A DNA stretch of 64,000 nucleotides from the NCBI GenBank assembly GCA_027886175.1, contig JAJNNQ010000026.1, positions 28,538,001 to 28,602,000 of the forward strand. The letters run 5' to 3'. Source of the stretch: Phylloscopus collybita. Lineage: Eukaryota; Chordata; Aves; Passeriformes; Phylloscopidae. The notes below the pieces were generated by a model that was not told where the DNA came from, did not search any database, and worked only from the letters and a program-made list of their open reading frames with translations. Positions 1 through 15,000 of the stretch are shown here, in pieces; the stretch's first letter is position 1, and each line of letters begins with the position of its first letter. The position numbers were made by a program, and so were the translations under genes.

Positions 1-21
1 ATATGTAATACTGTCACTTAC

Positions 22-75
22 ATTAATACCAGGGGTACCTGGAACTCCTGGTAATCCTGGAGGTCCCCTAGGGCC
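22..75 (-). CDS. COL19A1: COL19A1 exon, 54 bp (last in window)
   Basis: Reads [18 protein letters not shown], aligning to the human GPRGLPGLPGTPGTPGND as I recall it. The acceptor is CTTAG and the donor GTAAGT. The gene continues past position 1. Confidence 0.94.
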
Positions 76-3000
76 CTAAGAGCACAAAAGATCATTTAGG
101 ATATAAGAATGCCTTTCCTGAAAAATTCTTAAACTACATTAATATATTTTTGCATTAAAGAGAAAACTTATACCCTACCTGCACACCTGATGATCCAGTT
201 GGACCTATAGGACCCTGTAAGAAAACTCTGAATAGTCAGTAGTTACACTTTCTGGGATAAGGGAGATGAACTTCATTAAAAAATGCTGAATGTGGTATAT
301 TTGTGCAGTTTTCACTTTGAGAAGGCCTTGCTTTAAGGTTTGCCTATAAATCCAAATGTAACTTTGCCAAAGTTAAAGACCTCAAAACTCTGCGAATGCC
401 CATTTTTTAGGGCAAGCATTTCCAAAAATTAACGATCTGTGATGAAACTTGATATTCAGCAAGAAGATTAATAAATAAAGCCAATGAGCAGTTGAAGAAA
501 AACTTAGATATAATTTATTTTATAAATAATTTATTATATAAATAATATAATTTATATTTAGTTATATAATTATATAATATATTTATTATATAATTTATTA
601 TTATATCATTTATTATGTAAATAATAAAAATTTAGATATAAATGGGTAATTTTTAAAATTCAGATTTGAAAATATTGTAACTGAAAAAATTATCTTGAAG
701 TATTATTATTTTAGACCAAGACATTCAGGGTGACTGAATCACCTTTCACAAACTTTTTCCCTTTATACAAGACCACTGTCCATAAATGGAGTTGTATCAG
801 GTGATAGACATTGGTCACCTGCAGAGAGATTTCCTCAGTCACTGGAGTAAAACTCTGCAATAACATGTACCATCTACCAGGTACACCACCAGCGTCAGCA
901 AATTTTTTTTAGTGAATACTCTGAAGACACTGCAGGTGGCTTTATTTAGAGGCACTAAAAAGAAAGAAACCTGGGAAACAAGCTGCATAACTGAAACAGT
1001 TATTGCTGTACAAATTATTCGCCATGAATGCCTTAGAAGTCTGTGTCAACTTGCTTCATGTTTGAATTTAAACTGCACAGCAACCCTTGAAGCAAACTGG
1101 GAGTTGGGAGTGAGGCCAGAAGGGAGTTCATGGCTTTTTATTATGCTTTGTTTACCTATTGTGGTTGCTCAGTGATGAACAGCGAGAAGCCCAAAATCTG
1201 GGTGTTGGTTTACTTACTGGTGATCCCTGAATGCCTATTCCAGGGGGCCCCATCTCCCCAGGTGCTCCCTGTACCCCAGGTAGTCCTCTTTCTCCCTGTG
1301 AAAGGTACAAGGCTTTCCATTACAACAGCTCTGAAAATGAAAACTCCCATACTATCTTTTAAAAAATATTTTTAGAAACAGAAATAATGTGTTTTGCATA
1401 CCTTTGGCCCCCTTGGACCTGGGTTTCCAGGAACACCAGTGGGACCCTAAAAGAAACCCAAAACAAAACAAAACACAAAAAAACCAAGGAAAAAACCAAA
1501 TTATGTTTTGAAATCCAAGATACTAGATGAATTTAATGGCCAAAATTAGCCAGCCCTTAAAAATAAACTAGGACAAGTTTACATGTCTTCCTTGTTAGTG
1601 CCAGTGTTACTAGGATCATGTGTGATGCTTAAACTATCTAGACTATATTTTAGTGCACATATACTACCACTGTAAAATATATTTCAATTTTGAAATTACA
1701 ATAAAAAAAGATTTGCTTTGTGACTTTAAATTGGAAGTGACTAAGTTAAGATTAGGTGTTAGGAAGAAATTATTTATTGTGAGGGTGGTGAGGCACTGGT
1801 GAGGTTGCTGAGAGAAGTTGTGGATGCGTCATCCCTGGAAGTGTTCAAGACCAGGTTGGATGGCAACCTGCTCTAGTGGGAGATGTCCCTCCCCGCAGGA
1901 GGAGATTGGAACCATATGATCTTTAAGGTATCTTCCAGCACAAATCATTCTGTGATTTTTTCATTGCACAGTGAAAATACTTTCCCAGTTGCCATCACAG
2001 AATATAAAGTCAGGAAAGTCTTTTCAGATTATGTACTTACTGGTGTTCCAGGCAGACTTGGTCCAGGAGGCCCCATATCGCCTTTTGGACCTGGCTGTCC
2101 AGGTGGTCCTGTAATTCCACCAGGGTCACCCTACAAAATAAATTTGAATCACTAATTGAAGTGTGAAAATTTTCCCCAATGAAAAACCCTCTAAATATTA
2201 TCAATTTTATCATAGAAAGTGCCAGTAGTTTGAGAAGATATAGAGCTAAAAAAACCCCCCTCATATTTTTCTTCAAAAAATTACAGAATTGGAGACATGG
2301 ATCATGTAAACATTAATAATAACTACTATTCTCTTGGTTTTCCATGCTGCAATGCATCTGATCTACATTTCTTGTTCCCAAGGCTCCTAATATGCAGGTT
2401 GTCATTAGATCCTGCCAACTAGTTCATAGCAACAGCTGAAACAACAGCTGTCTCTCCCCAGCTATCAACCACTAGTGCCAAACCTGGGGTCTTCGGTGTA
2501 TTCCTCTTTACACCTCTGTTCCTTATTTCAATACATGCAGTGACTCTTTTCTCCATGTCTCTAAACTCCTGCTTATGCAGTAAAATTGTGCCTTTTATTA
2601 TGCTGTCCTCTTTTCTTTTGCAGGCTCCTGCAATATCCTCTGTGAGTCTTTCTGAATCCACCACTTCCCATTTTGCAAGATGAGTTTCTGTCCTTGTTCC
2701 AGTTATTTTCTTTGTCTTTCTTTCAGCTCATTTCTTTAGAGTGGAGTTTATTGGTTTCCCTTGTACCCCACAATGTATAAATACCACAACACATCACATA
2801 GCTCAGGGCACACCTATATATCCTCTTTTTTCACCTTCTTTACATTCAGTATATACACACATAATTTTTAGCTCTTGCTGATGCAGCTGAATTCTAACTA
2901 AGGGATTTCTACACAGCAAAATACACTGTCCTAAGGAGATCCAGCCTTGGCTTGCATCTGAGCCAATGTGGTTGCCCTAGAGCTGTGCCAAGATGAGTAT

Positions 3001-6000
3001 GTCTGACTGTGAAGTGGGATTTCACACATTAGTCTGGGTAGGACACTACACTGAAAAGGTTGTTCTGTAGTCAGGACCTGAACTGACATTTCTGCACAGC
3101 ACAGATTTAATGTAAGGGCACAGCAAAACCTCTTTGAAATATTACTTAAATTATTCATCTAAAGAGCAACTGGGTTGCCAAACTGTCCTGAGCCACCTCC
3201 AAATGCAGAGATGTTTCTTCTCCAAGACACAGGGGGTTGCTGCTGGTACATTTTAAAATCACTTCATACAGCAGCCATACAGATGCACTGCGGAAGAATG
3301 GAAGGTCACTCTTGGAGTGAAAATTTAAAATGCTTTAACATATCAAGTTTAATTAAAAACACTTGAAGCATACCTTGTCTCCTTTAATTCCTGGGTTGCC
3401 TTGTACCCCAGGATCACCTGGTAAGCCCTGGAATTAATAAAAATATAACTGTACATTTTTATGGCTTATCCCTTCATGGTTATATAAAAATACAGATGAA
3501 AATTAGTTTACTCTGGAATATTTACTGTGCATTAGTATTGACCCCAAATGTCAAAGACTATAAGTTAATGAATGCTTCCTTAACTAAATATATAAATCAC
3601 TTAAAGTTAAAATGTAATAATCAAAATTATTTTCTGGATACTATTGAAGAGAATGGCAGAGACCAATAGGTTTATTTCTTCAAAGTAATTCCAAGACTTG
3701 AAAATCAACAGTTTTTTCAAGTAAGGCAGTAGCACAAAAAACCTTGAATTTTAAGTAAGTGTCTCATCTTTTTTGCCCATGGAGGGCTGCATGATTTCCC
3801 ATACTAGTTAATTATTCAAACTGGTATCTTAAAAGCCTCAATGAGTTCCTACTCCTTCACATTAGTTAATCCTTTAAATGTTTTAGATATGTAATGGACA
3901 GTCAGTTTCAGTAAATAAAGTATGTTCCAGCCTTTCTTTTGTCTAAATCTTCTCATCTTTCACATTTTGATTTTAACTTCAGTATTTTCCCTTGTCCTTT
4001 TCATGAAGGATTTTTACAAATGCAGAGAAACGAAGATAAATGAAAAAGATTAAAATCTAAATAGAAACTATTTAAATAATAGTAAGGCTTAATTGGGTTC
4101 TCTCACTATACTGCAATAAATAAAGAAAACTTTTTCCGTGACCCTTCAATGTTATTCAACCAACCGTTTAGTCAAGAGCTTTTTTAAGAATACCAGTAAT
4201 TTTCACAGTAAAGGATAAAATTGCCTAAACTGAACAGTAAAATCTAAGAAGTAAGAAACTTAAGCTGGACTGAAAAATGAACTCTCTAAGAAAAAGACAA
4301 GGAAACACATATTGTTTTAATTTTCTTCTCAGTGTAAACCATAGTTTTTTGCACACTGACATATGACAGATGACAACATTTTCATGCCAGTAGTGAATGT
4401 TCAGCAGCTGTGTTTGCTTTCACTGCTGCATTCTGCACTTAATACAGACAGACAGCTACTCGTTTCACCCAGTCATCCAAACGAAAAGCATAAGAAAGAA
4501 AAAAAGTACCCTAATGAAGAATATTCTGCTTATACCAACACAAAATCATTATGGAAATGGAAATTTATGTTTACTGATCATGGCCTACTCTATCCACTTT
4601 TTATATTGGCATAAAATACATGAAGCCTCTCTTCTCTCTCTTCTTTTTTAAGGATTTCCCAAATTTATATTGTCTTTGGTTGGACCCAGCTTGAGTGGTT
4701 GTTTTAGGAAAAGTAATTCTTATTGGCTAGATGACTCTTTGATGATGTAAGTTAATGTAAAGCAATTTTCAAACTTTCATAATTGTCATCATACTGCATA
4801 AAATGAATTATTCTGTTTTTTAATCTATAATATTTTATCTTTAGAAGATAAAAAACCAAGGAGATTATAGCTAAGCACAGTGTCTCTATAATACCTTTTA
4901 ATTTTTTGTCTTGGGTTGTGGAGCCAGGGGTGTGTATTCCATTTTCATTTGTTAAAAGCAGTTGGGGAGATGTTTTTTTTTTTTTCCCCTCTCTTGTAAC
5001 TCAAGGGGAGGAGGGCCAGATGCCTTCTGATAATGGGCCACTACCCTCCCCCCGCCCCCCGACTATACCCTCCCCAGAGGTGCATCCACATTCCATCATC
5101 CTATTGAGATATTGAGATGCATCACATCCCCCCTGGCAGTGGGGGGTGTGGGGAGGCAGGCATTCCTATCTGGATAAAACGGAGACACAGGGACAGGAAA
5201 GCTGCTAGCTTCACCCAATTTTCTGGGAGGAAGACCAGACCTCATCTCACCATCACCAGACCCCTTCTCACCACCCGTGGACCCTTGTTCTACAGGATCA
5301 TCTCTACTTCACCAGAACCACATTTGCCACTCCAGAAGGACTCACTTTTGGACTGCTTCCAACACCCTGACCAACAGGGTGTCAGGTTGTAGCTCTGACT
5401 CTGCCAGGGTTCTCCAAAATTTTTGTTTGTTTGTTTGCTTGTTTGGTCGGGTGGTTTTGTTTTCTACTACATTTGTATTGTTAATATTCCTAGTAAAGAA
5501 CTGTTCCTATTCCCAAATCTTTGCCTGAAAGCCCTTGATTGCAAAATTATAATTTGGTGGGGGGTGAGGGGTTTACATTCCCCATTCTAAGGGAAACTCC
5601 AGCTTTCCTTGGCAGATACCTGTCTTTCCAAACCAAGACATTTTTACATACTAAAATTGTGTGCACAGATAGCAGCCTTCAGAATCATCTATCTCTAAGA
5701 CTTACATATATTATAATTATTATTTATTTGTTCATAATGTTTTCTTGATCAAAGATCCATCAGAACACCAGTTTCAAAAGTAACAATTATGGACTCAAGT
5801 GGGATGATGGCAACACAAGCAAGAGAATAATGAATATTTTGTTATCTTTCACAGTAGGGTTGGTGATTTATACATAAAAAGAAGCACAGCAGATAAGGTT
5901 TACAAACTTTTGAATAGGTGATAGGTAAATCAGACACAACTGAAAAAACCTATGCCTCAACTGAGTAGGAGAATGAGATATAATATAATCGTTAATAAGT

Positions 6001-9000
6001 AACACAGTATAAAATGACTACATGCATAGTTAAATACTAGTGGTTTTTTTCCCTTGTCAAGATCTGAAGATCCTGTATTCTATTGGTCAGCTTGCTTATA
6101 TCCCTAAGACTTATAATAGGTCACTGATAAAATGTCTGCCAGCTCTGTACCGCTCAGAAGGGTATTTTAATATTAATAAAGTATATGACTTTAAGATCTG
6201 TTCAAAATAAGAATCTTCCTCCACAACATAGTCTCAGGGCATGTGTGGAAAGGCCTAAGACAAAATGCAGCAACACCATCTTCTAGATGCTTCTGTTGGT
6301 AGAAAAAAGATAAAAACTGAAACCACGCACACAGAGTAATGATCGAAATCCCAGTCCTTTTCAAGTGAGTGGCTGAAATGCTAGGCTAACCTAAGCTTCT
6401 TATTGTCTGCTTTTCTTGATCCACTTCTCAGATCTAACCACTCTTACCTCCAAAATGCTATTTAGAAGCCATTTTATGGTTTATGGAAGAAAGGAGGTAC
6501 AAGATCCAAGAAGAGGGGGTAGGTGCCACTTATTAGGTTGTGTGATACCATTAGTTTTGTGGACTGAAACACAGGGAATTTAGGCAGAAAATAGTTGTCT
6601 GCATGCTGAAAGAGGGATTGTGACATAATTTAGAAGGGAGACAAGCAGCCACTGCCCCATGAGAGGCGTCTACTATATGTGGGTGTCAAATCAAATGCCC
6701 AGGGCACTTTCAGGTTTATTATAATGGTGATTAATAGTTTAAGATGTTTCCTAGAGAATCCAGACTGGGGTGACGTTTTACCCTTGCTCTTCCTGCCCAG
6801 AGGCACAAGGGTCACAAGTGTACTGGGTCTTGGGGCAGGTGCCTACCAGTCTGAGTAATCCCAACCAGCTAGGAGACCCATCAGGCTGTTGCCTAGTTAT
6901 ATATAATATAAATATATAATAGTTACAGGGACACTAAAACTCCCAGGAAAGAGACCCTCATTGCCTTGCCCAATCAGTTGGCAGACTTGAATGTGGAGCA
7001 CCCAAAAGGGCAATAAGTACAGAGACATTCCAACTCTGCTGAGAAGTACCATTGCTTGACAGTCCCAACCCACCAGTTTCACACTCACAAGCACACTGCA
7101 TCTCTGGGGAGCCTTGCCCAGTAACATCTGTGCCTGGTGGCTGCGAGCAGCTGCACAACACAAACCAAGACCACTTGTTGCTTAACCATCACAGCCAAGC
7201 AATGATCTCCCTGCTGGAATGGGAAGCCAGGACCCAATGAATATAATGCTAACAGGGGAACAAGGAAGAGATCATCAAGAAGGGAAAAAGATATAATTTC
7301 AGTGACCCCAGTATCCAGATCCACTCCAGGGTGTCAAACAGTGTCAGAAGCAGGATATAGATGGTTTACTGAAATTCAGGATAATGGCCTGTTGAGGGAG
7401 GCATCCCATCCTACTTTTCCTGCATACATCCAATTCACCACCTGACAGCTACAATACCACCCACAAAAGGAGCAGCTATCGTAACTTCTGTGGCACTGCT
7501 TAACTGGCTAACTGCTCATGCACCTCAGCTACAGCTGGAGAAATGGCACAATACATACAACTTCTCCTGGCAGTCCCCTGGGTCCAACAGGTCCTGGAGG
7601 GCCTTGCAGTCCCTGTGAAATTATATAATACACACCTGAGGTAAAAGTCAATCAATTATTGTAAAATGGTGTAAATCATTCTTATATATAAATATATTAA
7701 AACATCAGGCATTAAGAATTATCTTCCACATGGAGGAAGAAGTACAGAATTTGCTCATTCTCCCTTACTCTAACATTTGGTTCAAATAAGTCTTGTGAAC
7801 TGATATATACAAAATCCAAAATATGTATATAAAGCAAGTACAAATAAATACAAAGGGAATACGTAAAGGGAAAGACATAACAAAAGAGTAGATCAAGATT
7901 TCAAGAATCACTTTTAAGACAACAACTTTTTGGCTTCTATAGCCAGATCCATTCTCACAGGGCCTTCTTTTTATGATCTAAAAAGGTACTATCTAACATA
8001 AATAGTGTTGGGTGGCAGTTTCTAATAGTTTCTAATTCTATCTTTGTTTGATAGAATTCAAGGCATCATGAGAGATTCTCAAGAACATTTGTGCTTCAGT
8101 AACTTTTCATAGAGTCACATAATTGCAGAATGGGTGAAGTTGGAAGCAACCACAGCTGGTTATCTGGTTCAACCTTCCTGCTCAAGCAGGGTCATTCTAG
8201 ATCACATTGCAGTTTCTTCCAGTGAGGGAGACTCCACAACCTCTGTGGGCATTTTGTTCCATTGCTCAGTCACCAATCCTCATGTTCAGGTGGAATTTCC
8301 TGTCCACTAGTTTCTGAACATTGCCACTTGTCCTATTGCTTGGCACCCATGGGAAGAGCCTGGAAACCTCAACACCAGTGTTTAGATGCTTTTAATCAGT
8401 GATGAGGTCTCCTTCCAGTTGACTTTTCTCAAATCTGAACAGATTGGCTCCCTCAGCCTTTCCTTGTAAGAGAGATGCCCCAATCCCTTAATCATCTTCG
8501 TTGCCTTCCACTGGACCCACTCCAGGAGCTCCATGTCTCTCTTTTATTGAGGATCCCAGAACTGGACACAGCATTCCAGATGTGGCCTCACCAGGGCTGA
8601 GCAGAGGGACAGGACCACCCGCGTCACCCAGCTGACCACGCTTTTCCTAATGCATCCTAGGACACCATTGGCCTTCTTGGCCTCAAGGGCACTGCTGGCT
8701 CATGGTGTTGTCCACCAGGATCTTCAGGTCCTTCTCCAAAGAGCTGCTTTCCAGAAAGTTGTCCCCTATGGTTATTCCTCCCCAGGTGCAGGACCCTGCA
8801 CTTTCCTCTGTTGAGTTTCAGACAGTTTTTCCTTGCCCATCTCTCCAACCTGTCATGGTCCCTCTGGGGTATTGGGCACTCCTCCCAGCTTTGTGTTGTA
8901 GGGAACTTGCTGAGGAGGCCTCTGCTCCTTCATCCAGGTCCTGCATGAACCAGTTAAACAAGACTGGGCCCAGTATTGAACCCTGGTGGACACCACCAGC

Positions 9001-12000
9001 GACAGGCTTCCAACTAGACCCTGTGCCATGATTGTGACCCTCTGGTATCTGCTGTTCAGCCATCTCTGAATCCACCTCACTGTCCACTCATCCAGTCCAC
9101 ACTTCCTGAGGTTTGCCTGTGAGGATAAACTCAAAGCAAGGCCACAACTGCTTTAACACTACCTGCTCTCTCATAGGATTAAACAAAGGAGCTGCTAAAG
9201 TACTGGCAGTGGTTACTCCCCACCTCACTAAAGAGAATACACCCAGCTACCAGGGGATTTCTAATTGCAAAATGGGTGCTCATATTCTCAAGTGACAAAA
9301 TAACATGAATGTTGCTTAAATATTCCTTTCTGGGTGACACTGAAAGCAACAAGAACTTGATGTAAATTGTAAATTTTATGTTAAATAGCTGTGATCCAAG
9401 CACAAACTTTTGATATAAACTATTTGCATTCTTTGCCCATTAATACTAGCTAAAGAATTGATAGCTTCAGAGTCCTCTTATACAACAGCATAGAATGCAA
9501 TTGATATTGGACAAAATAACTTTCACTTACCTTTGATCCCGGATTTCCAGTAAGACCAGGTGGTCCAGGATCTCCCATTTCACCCTAATCATTTTGTTTG
9601 AGAAAACAAAAAAAAATCCAAGTTTACTGCTATGTCTCCCAGTATCAGCTGCATATACTAGCAAATTATATAGCATGTACAAGTCCAAAAATACCTTATT
9701 TCCTTTTGATCCCTCCATTCCAGTCTCCCCCTGAAAATAATAAATATAAATATAAGAAGTTAGAAATTTAAGCAGGATCAACTAGAAGTTAAAATTGCTA
9801 CCTTGAAATATTGTAATACAGTTTGCAAACTTAAATATTGAGATAATACTAAATAATTTCTGGTGGCTTTTGCAAACTCTGAAAGACATTCCTTTTGCAA
9901 CCTATTTTTTTTGAAAAATTTCCCAATGTCTTAGAGGAAAAATGTTTGAAAGCACTACATTTCCTTAAGAGGGTTTCCAGTCAAAAGCTAATCTTCACCA
10001 CTACATCTCTTCCGGTATCCAATATTCACCTCTAAACCCACACATTATTACAGTAGGACTTATTCTGATTATTATAATGTGTTAACCACAAATATCTTAG
10101 CAACGTTGAGTTTTATATTAAAAACATAACTAGATTTTGTCAAATATCATAAGAGAGGAGAATAATTAATTACAAATACATAAGATAGGTAAACAGACTC
10201 TTACAGAATGAGTGATCTCAAAATCTGCCTCAAAATACGAAAAAAGTTATGTACACATAAAATGGCTGTAAGAGAAGCCTGATGTTAAATGCCACTCTGG
10301 TGGCATCAGAACAGTACAGTTCAGGCCACATAAAACTTTGTGAAAAAGCTGAAAGAAAGAACCTTCAGAGACAAAAAAACCCCATGTGCTCTAAACTCAG
10401 TTTATTACATGCACAGTACCAGCAGCAGAAATGCTGAAAAACAGGGCACCTCTGGTTTTTTATTTATAACCTGGGAGACCTTGATGCACATATAAGAAGG
10501 AGACAATACATATGCTATCCCACATAGTCCCTGCATTTTATGAAGATCTACAAAGAAAAGAATTACAGAATGAATATGGTATGAAAATAATCTCACATGT
10601 ACATTATTCACAGCAGTTCAAAACATGCTATACTTACTGGGTCTCCCTTGTCCCCTTTTTCAGAAGGCTCTCCCTAAGGGAAAGTAGAAAGGGAGTTAAC
10701 AGATTTATTTAAAATAGTAAATAGCACATATGTCTGGTTTTACTGAAGAGTCCTGGAAAATGTGGCTATTTTAAACCTGTCTAAAATACAAATATATGAA
10801 CTACAAAAGTTTACTTGAGGGATGATGTTGATTTAATGCCAAGTCCACAACATCTATGATCCTTTCAAGCAGGAGCACAAGGGAGGGTCAGGAACATGAA
10901 CTAAAGAGAGTGATTATGTCCCCAAATCTGAAATATTCCCAAACACAGGTGCTTCATAAGACACAAAATCATATATCTGTGATAACAAGGCAGTAAAAAT
11001 AATGATTCTGCCTGCATGAAAACTATTTATATAGATCTGACCAAAGAAACCAAGAAGACTCACAGCTGAATGGCAAAATCACCGTGGTACCTATTAATCA
11101 GAACTATGTACAGCACATGTTACTAGAAAAGCAAAATACACATCTGTTCCCAAGTAATATCTCCCAAATCATACTGTAAAATTTATGCTTAAACTAAAAC
11201 ATACAAAATTAGAATGTTGATTTGTAAACTTTAATAATTTAAAACTTCTTGTTTTTTTCATATAAATATTGAAGATCACATTCATAACTTGGAAAAATTT
11301 GACCGGCACCTAATTAATGAAGCAGCCTCTCGTCATAAACTTACATAAAAATAATTTTAAATTGGTATTAAGTAAGGGTCTGAATGTTTTTAAAGCTAAG
11401 GACTTTGTGAGCTGGTAGAACAAGGAAATTTACTTGGATATGTAAATATCCTCCCAAGGAGGGGCTTGAATAAAGTACTAAGGACATTTAGAGACTGACA
11501 ACTTTTCCCATGCCCAAGGAGATATTTTATCTCTTGTATATTTTACAAGATTTTATTCATAATCAGTACACTGCATCAACTTCTAGTAAACACATGAGCA
11601 CAGATGTAAGGAATCAACTCACCTTTTCTCCTTTTTCGCCAGTCATTCCCAATTCTCCTTTTTGACCCTTTTAACAAAAGTAATTATATTTAAAATCTTT
11701 ATATTCTGGCAAATGTAAATAACCCCCTCCTCTTCTTTAACTGTACTTTGTTCTGTGTGGGCCACAAAATTTTAACTATTGTTCCAATGGAACTCAAGCT
11801 TAAACATCTGCAAATGAGTTTAAATGTCTGCTTTCTCTAGCACATCTGCAGGCTTCTCAATAAAATGTTGTCAATTCCATCACATATCCAGAGCACTTGT
11901 CTCTTTTACAAGTTTGAAAGGCATGCAATTGTTAAAATATGTTGAGCTGTTTATACAGAACAGATAACTATCAACAACATAGTGCCATATGGTGTGGATT

Positions 12001-15000
12001 CAGAATTCTACATCCATGTAATTTTTAGAGGCTGTTTATGAGTATTTTTGATATAGAAAGCCTCCTCGTTACAGAGAAATGTTTTAAATATTCATTATTT
12101 ACGATCCAAAATATTTTCTGAATTTCAACTTTTTCAGAGTCTTTCCCACATAACTGGCAGGGCAGCTCATTTGACTTCTCAGATGGCATCATAGAAACCA
12201 TACATAATTCTTTCAGCATTTCCCTTTTCTATTTATACTAGAGGAGAGAGGATCACATTCTGCCACTGCAGGATAGCACAATGAGTTGGATATTGTACTA
12301 CACAGACCAAAGTGCCAATCATCTCAAAAATCTATTCCTTCAAAGCCCATTGGGATAAATCAAATAACATGAACTATGTTAAAGGTGGCAAGGACAGGTT
12401 GGGTAGGCACTTTGGAACTTCTCTGAATTTATCCCGAATGCTTACAACGTCTCCCTTTTGGCCTTTAAGTCCAGGGGTCCCAAGTATTCCCAGTAGTCTC
12501 GTATCACTCTGGAAAGAAGTATCACAACAAAGATCAGAAAACATCACTGTTTACTTCCAGTAACAATTTATTTACTGCAACAATTTATTGTAATTTACCA
12601 GTTCAGAAGTCCTAATTTTATACTAGACAGGGAATGATAATAATAAATGCCTATGTAGTACAACTAGGTAGTGTATTGCAGAACACATCCTTTATCACAC
12701 ATTCACACTCCCTCCACATTAGCAGAAAATGAACAAAAGCATAAAAGGCAAATGTCTATGTTGACTACTGATATGCAAATCTATGATTTTTTTAGGTTCA
12801 ACACAAAGAACATATTTTTATGCTCATTGTTATAATACATTTCTCAAGTATGTTAGAAAAGAACAAAAAACCCCACTTCTATGAAAAGGAACCACAAGCC
12901 TTTTACTTTTGAGCACCATGAAATGCATAAAAAAGAAGAACTAATTTAAGTCTACTACAGTAGTAAGACAAAGGAGAGGGAACAGGCTCTTCACATTGCT
13001 TCTCAAAGAAGACAGACATAAGGACTAGAGGTTCAGGTTGTATACTTGCTCAGCTGCTATTGCACTGCATTTATTTACTCTTTTGTACAAGGTAAAAGAC
13101 AATAAAACACAAAGCAAATGGTTTCCTTTTCACAGACTCCCTAAGGGGAACATGTTTCTTTGCAATGACAATGGAAAAAAGAAGCAAAACCCCAAAAACA
13201 CTGAAAAATGGGCTCCAGTCAAGATCCAGGGAATTCCAGTCCTAGAACTCATGCCACTGGGGTGAGCAGGAACCCTGAGTAAGCCAACTCCCCTTGCCAT
13301 GTTCCAGTTTCCATGGCTCTAAAATGGGGGAACATCACAATGAATGTGCCATTTACACCATGATAATATTTTCAGAAGATGGTAACTGAATATAAATTGG
13401 AAAAAAAAATTAGAAATGCTGATTTCCTGATGGATTCTCCTTGGTGTATAGGGTTTGTAACACTGTTAGTATACTAATTATCAAAATCAGCTTCAGAGCA
13501 AGAGGCAGATACCCAGATACCTGAGTATTAATGAGAAGTAGTTGACTACCACTGGACAGAGACTCCAGGTATTGGTTTCCATGAGTACACAACAAATTAT
13601 GATTTATACTAAGCTGTGCTTGCCTTTTTTTTTTTTGCATATATGGAGCAAAAAAAAATTAAAAAAGGGAAAAGGTTATTAGACCAAATAACTACCCTTA
13701 TGTCCTTTGCATTTTATAAGTAATTTGCTGTTTACAACCAAATGTAAGTAAAATATGAAAAAAAAAAAAAACATAGAAAGTTAATAATGAATGCTCCCAC
13801 AATACAAATTACAATGATTCTGAAGCATTTCCTGACTAGATTGTGTTGTAGCTTCAATTTCTTTGTGTTTTGGTTTAATTTATTATTTTTATGTGTTGGA
13901 CAACATTTTTGATTAAACTGATCTATATGCCCTTTCCAAAAATATTTAGAAGCAAGTTCAGCTAAATGACCTTATATCTGCATATGGAAAACTGGTAAGT
14001 AAGAAGGGTGACAAACAGAGGCCTTGAAAGCCCAAGCAAAGGATAACAGAGGCCTGAGAGTACATAAATGTAAATCATAAAGCATCATTTATCAATCTCT
14101 GAAGGAATGTAACATACAGCACAGGGCAGAACTAGTTTCTTGGCAAAAGAAGAGAACAAAATGCATTTATCGAACAGCAGAGCATCTGATTTACACTGAA
14201 AATGCAAAAGACAGAACAAGAAAGAATATAAAAATAGTCACATGTAAAAACAGGCACACAGGATGAATGAGGGAAGCAATGCTCCAGCACTGTCTCCCAC
14301 TCCAAGGATCTCCCAAGGATCAATGCTACTACTTAAACTTGGCAGGTTCCTCTCACCTTCTCTAAAGAAAGACTGCTGATCTTGGTTTGCTGTTCAGCAC
14401 CATTTGCTGCTGCAATCAGCAACTGTATTTATAGTGTTCTTTCACTGTGTATATGGATCAAGTAAATTATGCTTTTAAAGGCTTGCACTCCAGCCTCTTT
14501 AAAAATCACTCTGATAAAGTGATTGGTGCTGACCCAGAAAAATCCCGGTTGCAATAAAATATTTAAATATTATATATAATTACCAATACTTATTACAGTA
14601 ATCAGAAGTTACCGTACAAAAATCAGAAAAGTTGTGAATAGTCTGATAAGAAACAGAGAAATTAGATAAACAGAAAAAAAGTTGTTAATTATGATGGGTC
14701 TTAAGAGCCACCACATTTCTTGTTATCAGTTTCTCATGGTTCCTAGAAATATCAACAGAAAGAAGCCATACTAATATCCTATTATTTTTCTGTTTTGGTT
14801 TTTTTGGTTTTTATGGTAAAAAAAAAGGTGTGAAAATACCTATAGTAACTAAAATGTGGTCAATACCTGAACACTTCAAACACCAAACTGAAAGAAGACT
14901 TTGTGACATCCTTGAGAACATGGATAAAATGATGGAAAATAACATGTCTATTTCCTGTGCTATAAGGAACCTTAAAAACCCCAGAGTTTCACTCAAATAT

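Larger units (their letters stand above)
9731..12445 (-). other. COL19A1: COL19A1 introns between exons at 9695, 10638, 11623 and 12446
   Basis: Three introns (9731-10637, 10674-11622, 11668-12445) of 907, 949 and 778 bp. Apart from splice signals I see nothing identifiable in them. Confidence 0.75.

Noticed and set aside
1883..2155. 90-codon + strand frame with Gly/Pro-rich end ([15 protein letters not shown])
   Set aside because: It is the antisense of the real collagen exon at 2041-2130. Splice sites and Gly periodicity fit the minus strand.
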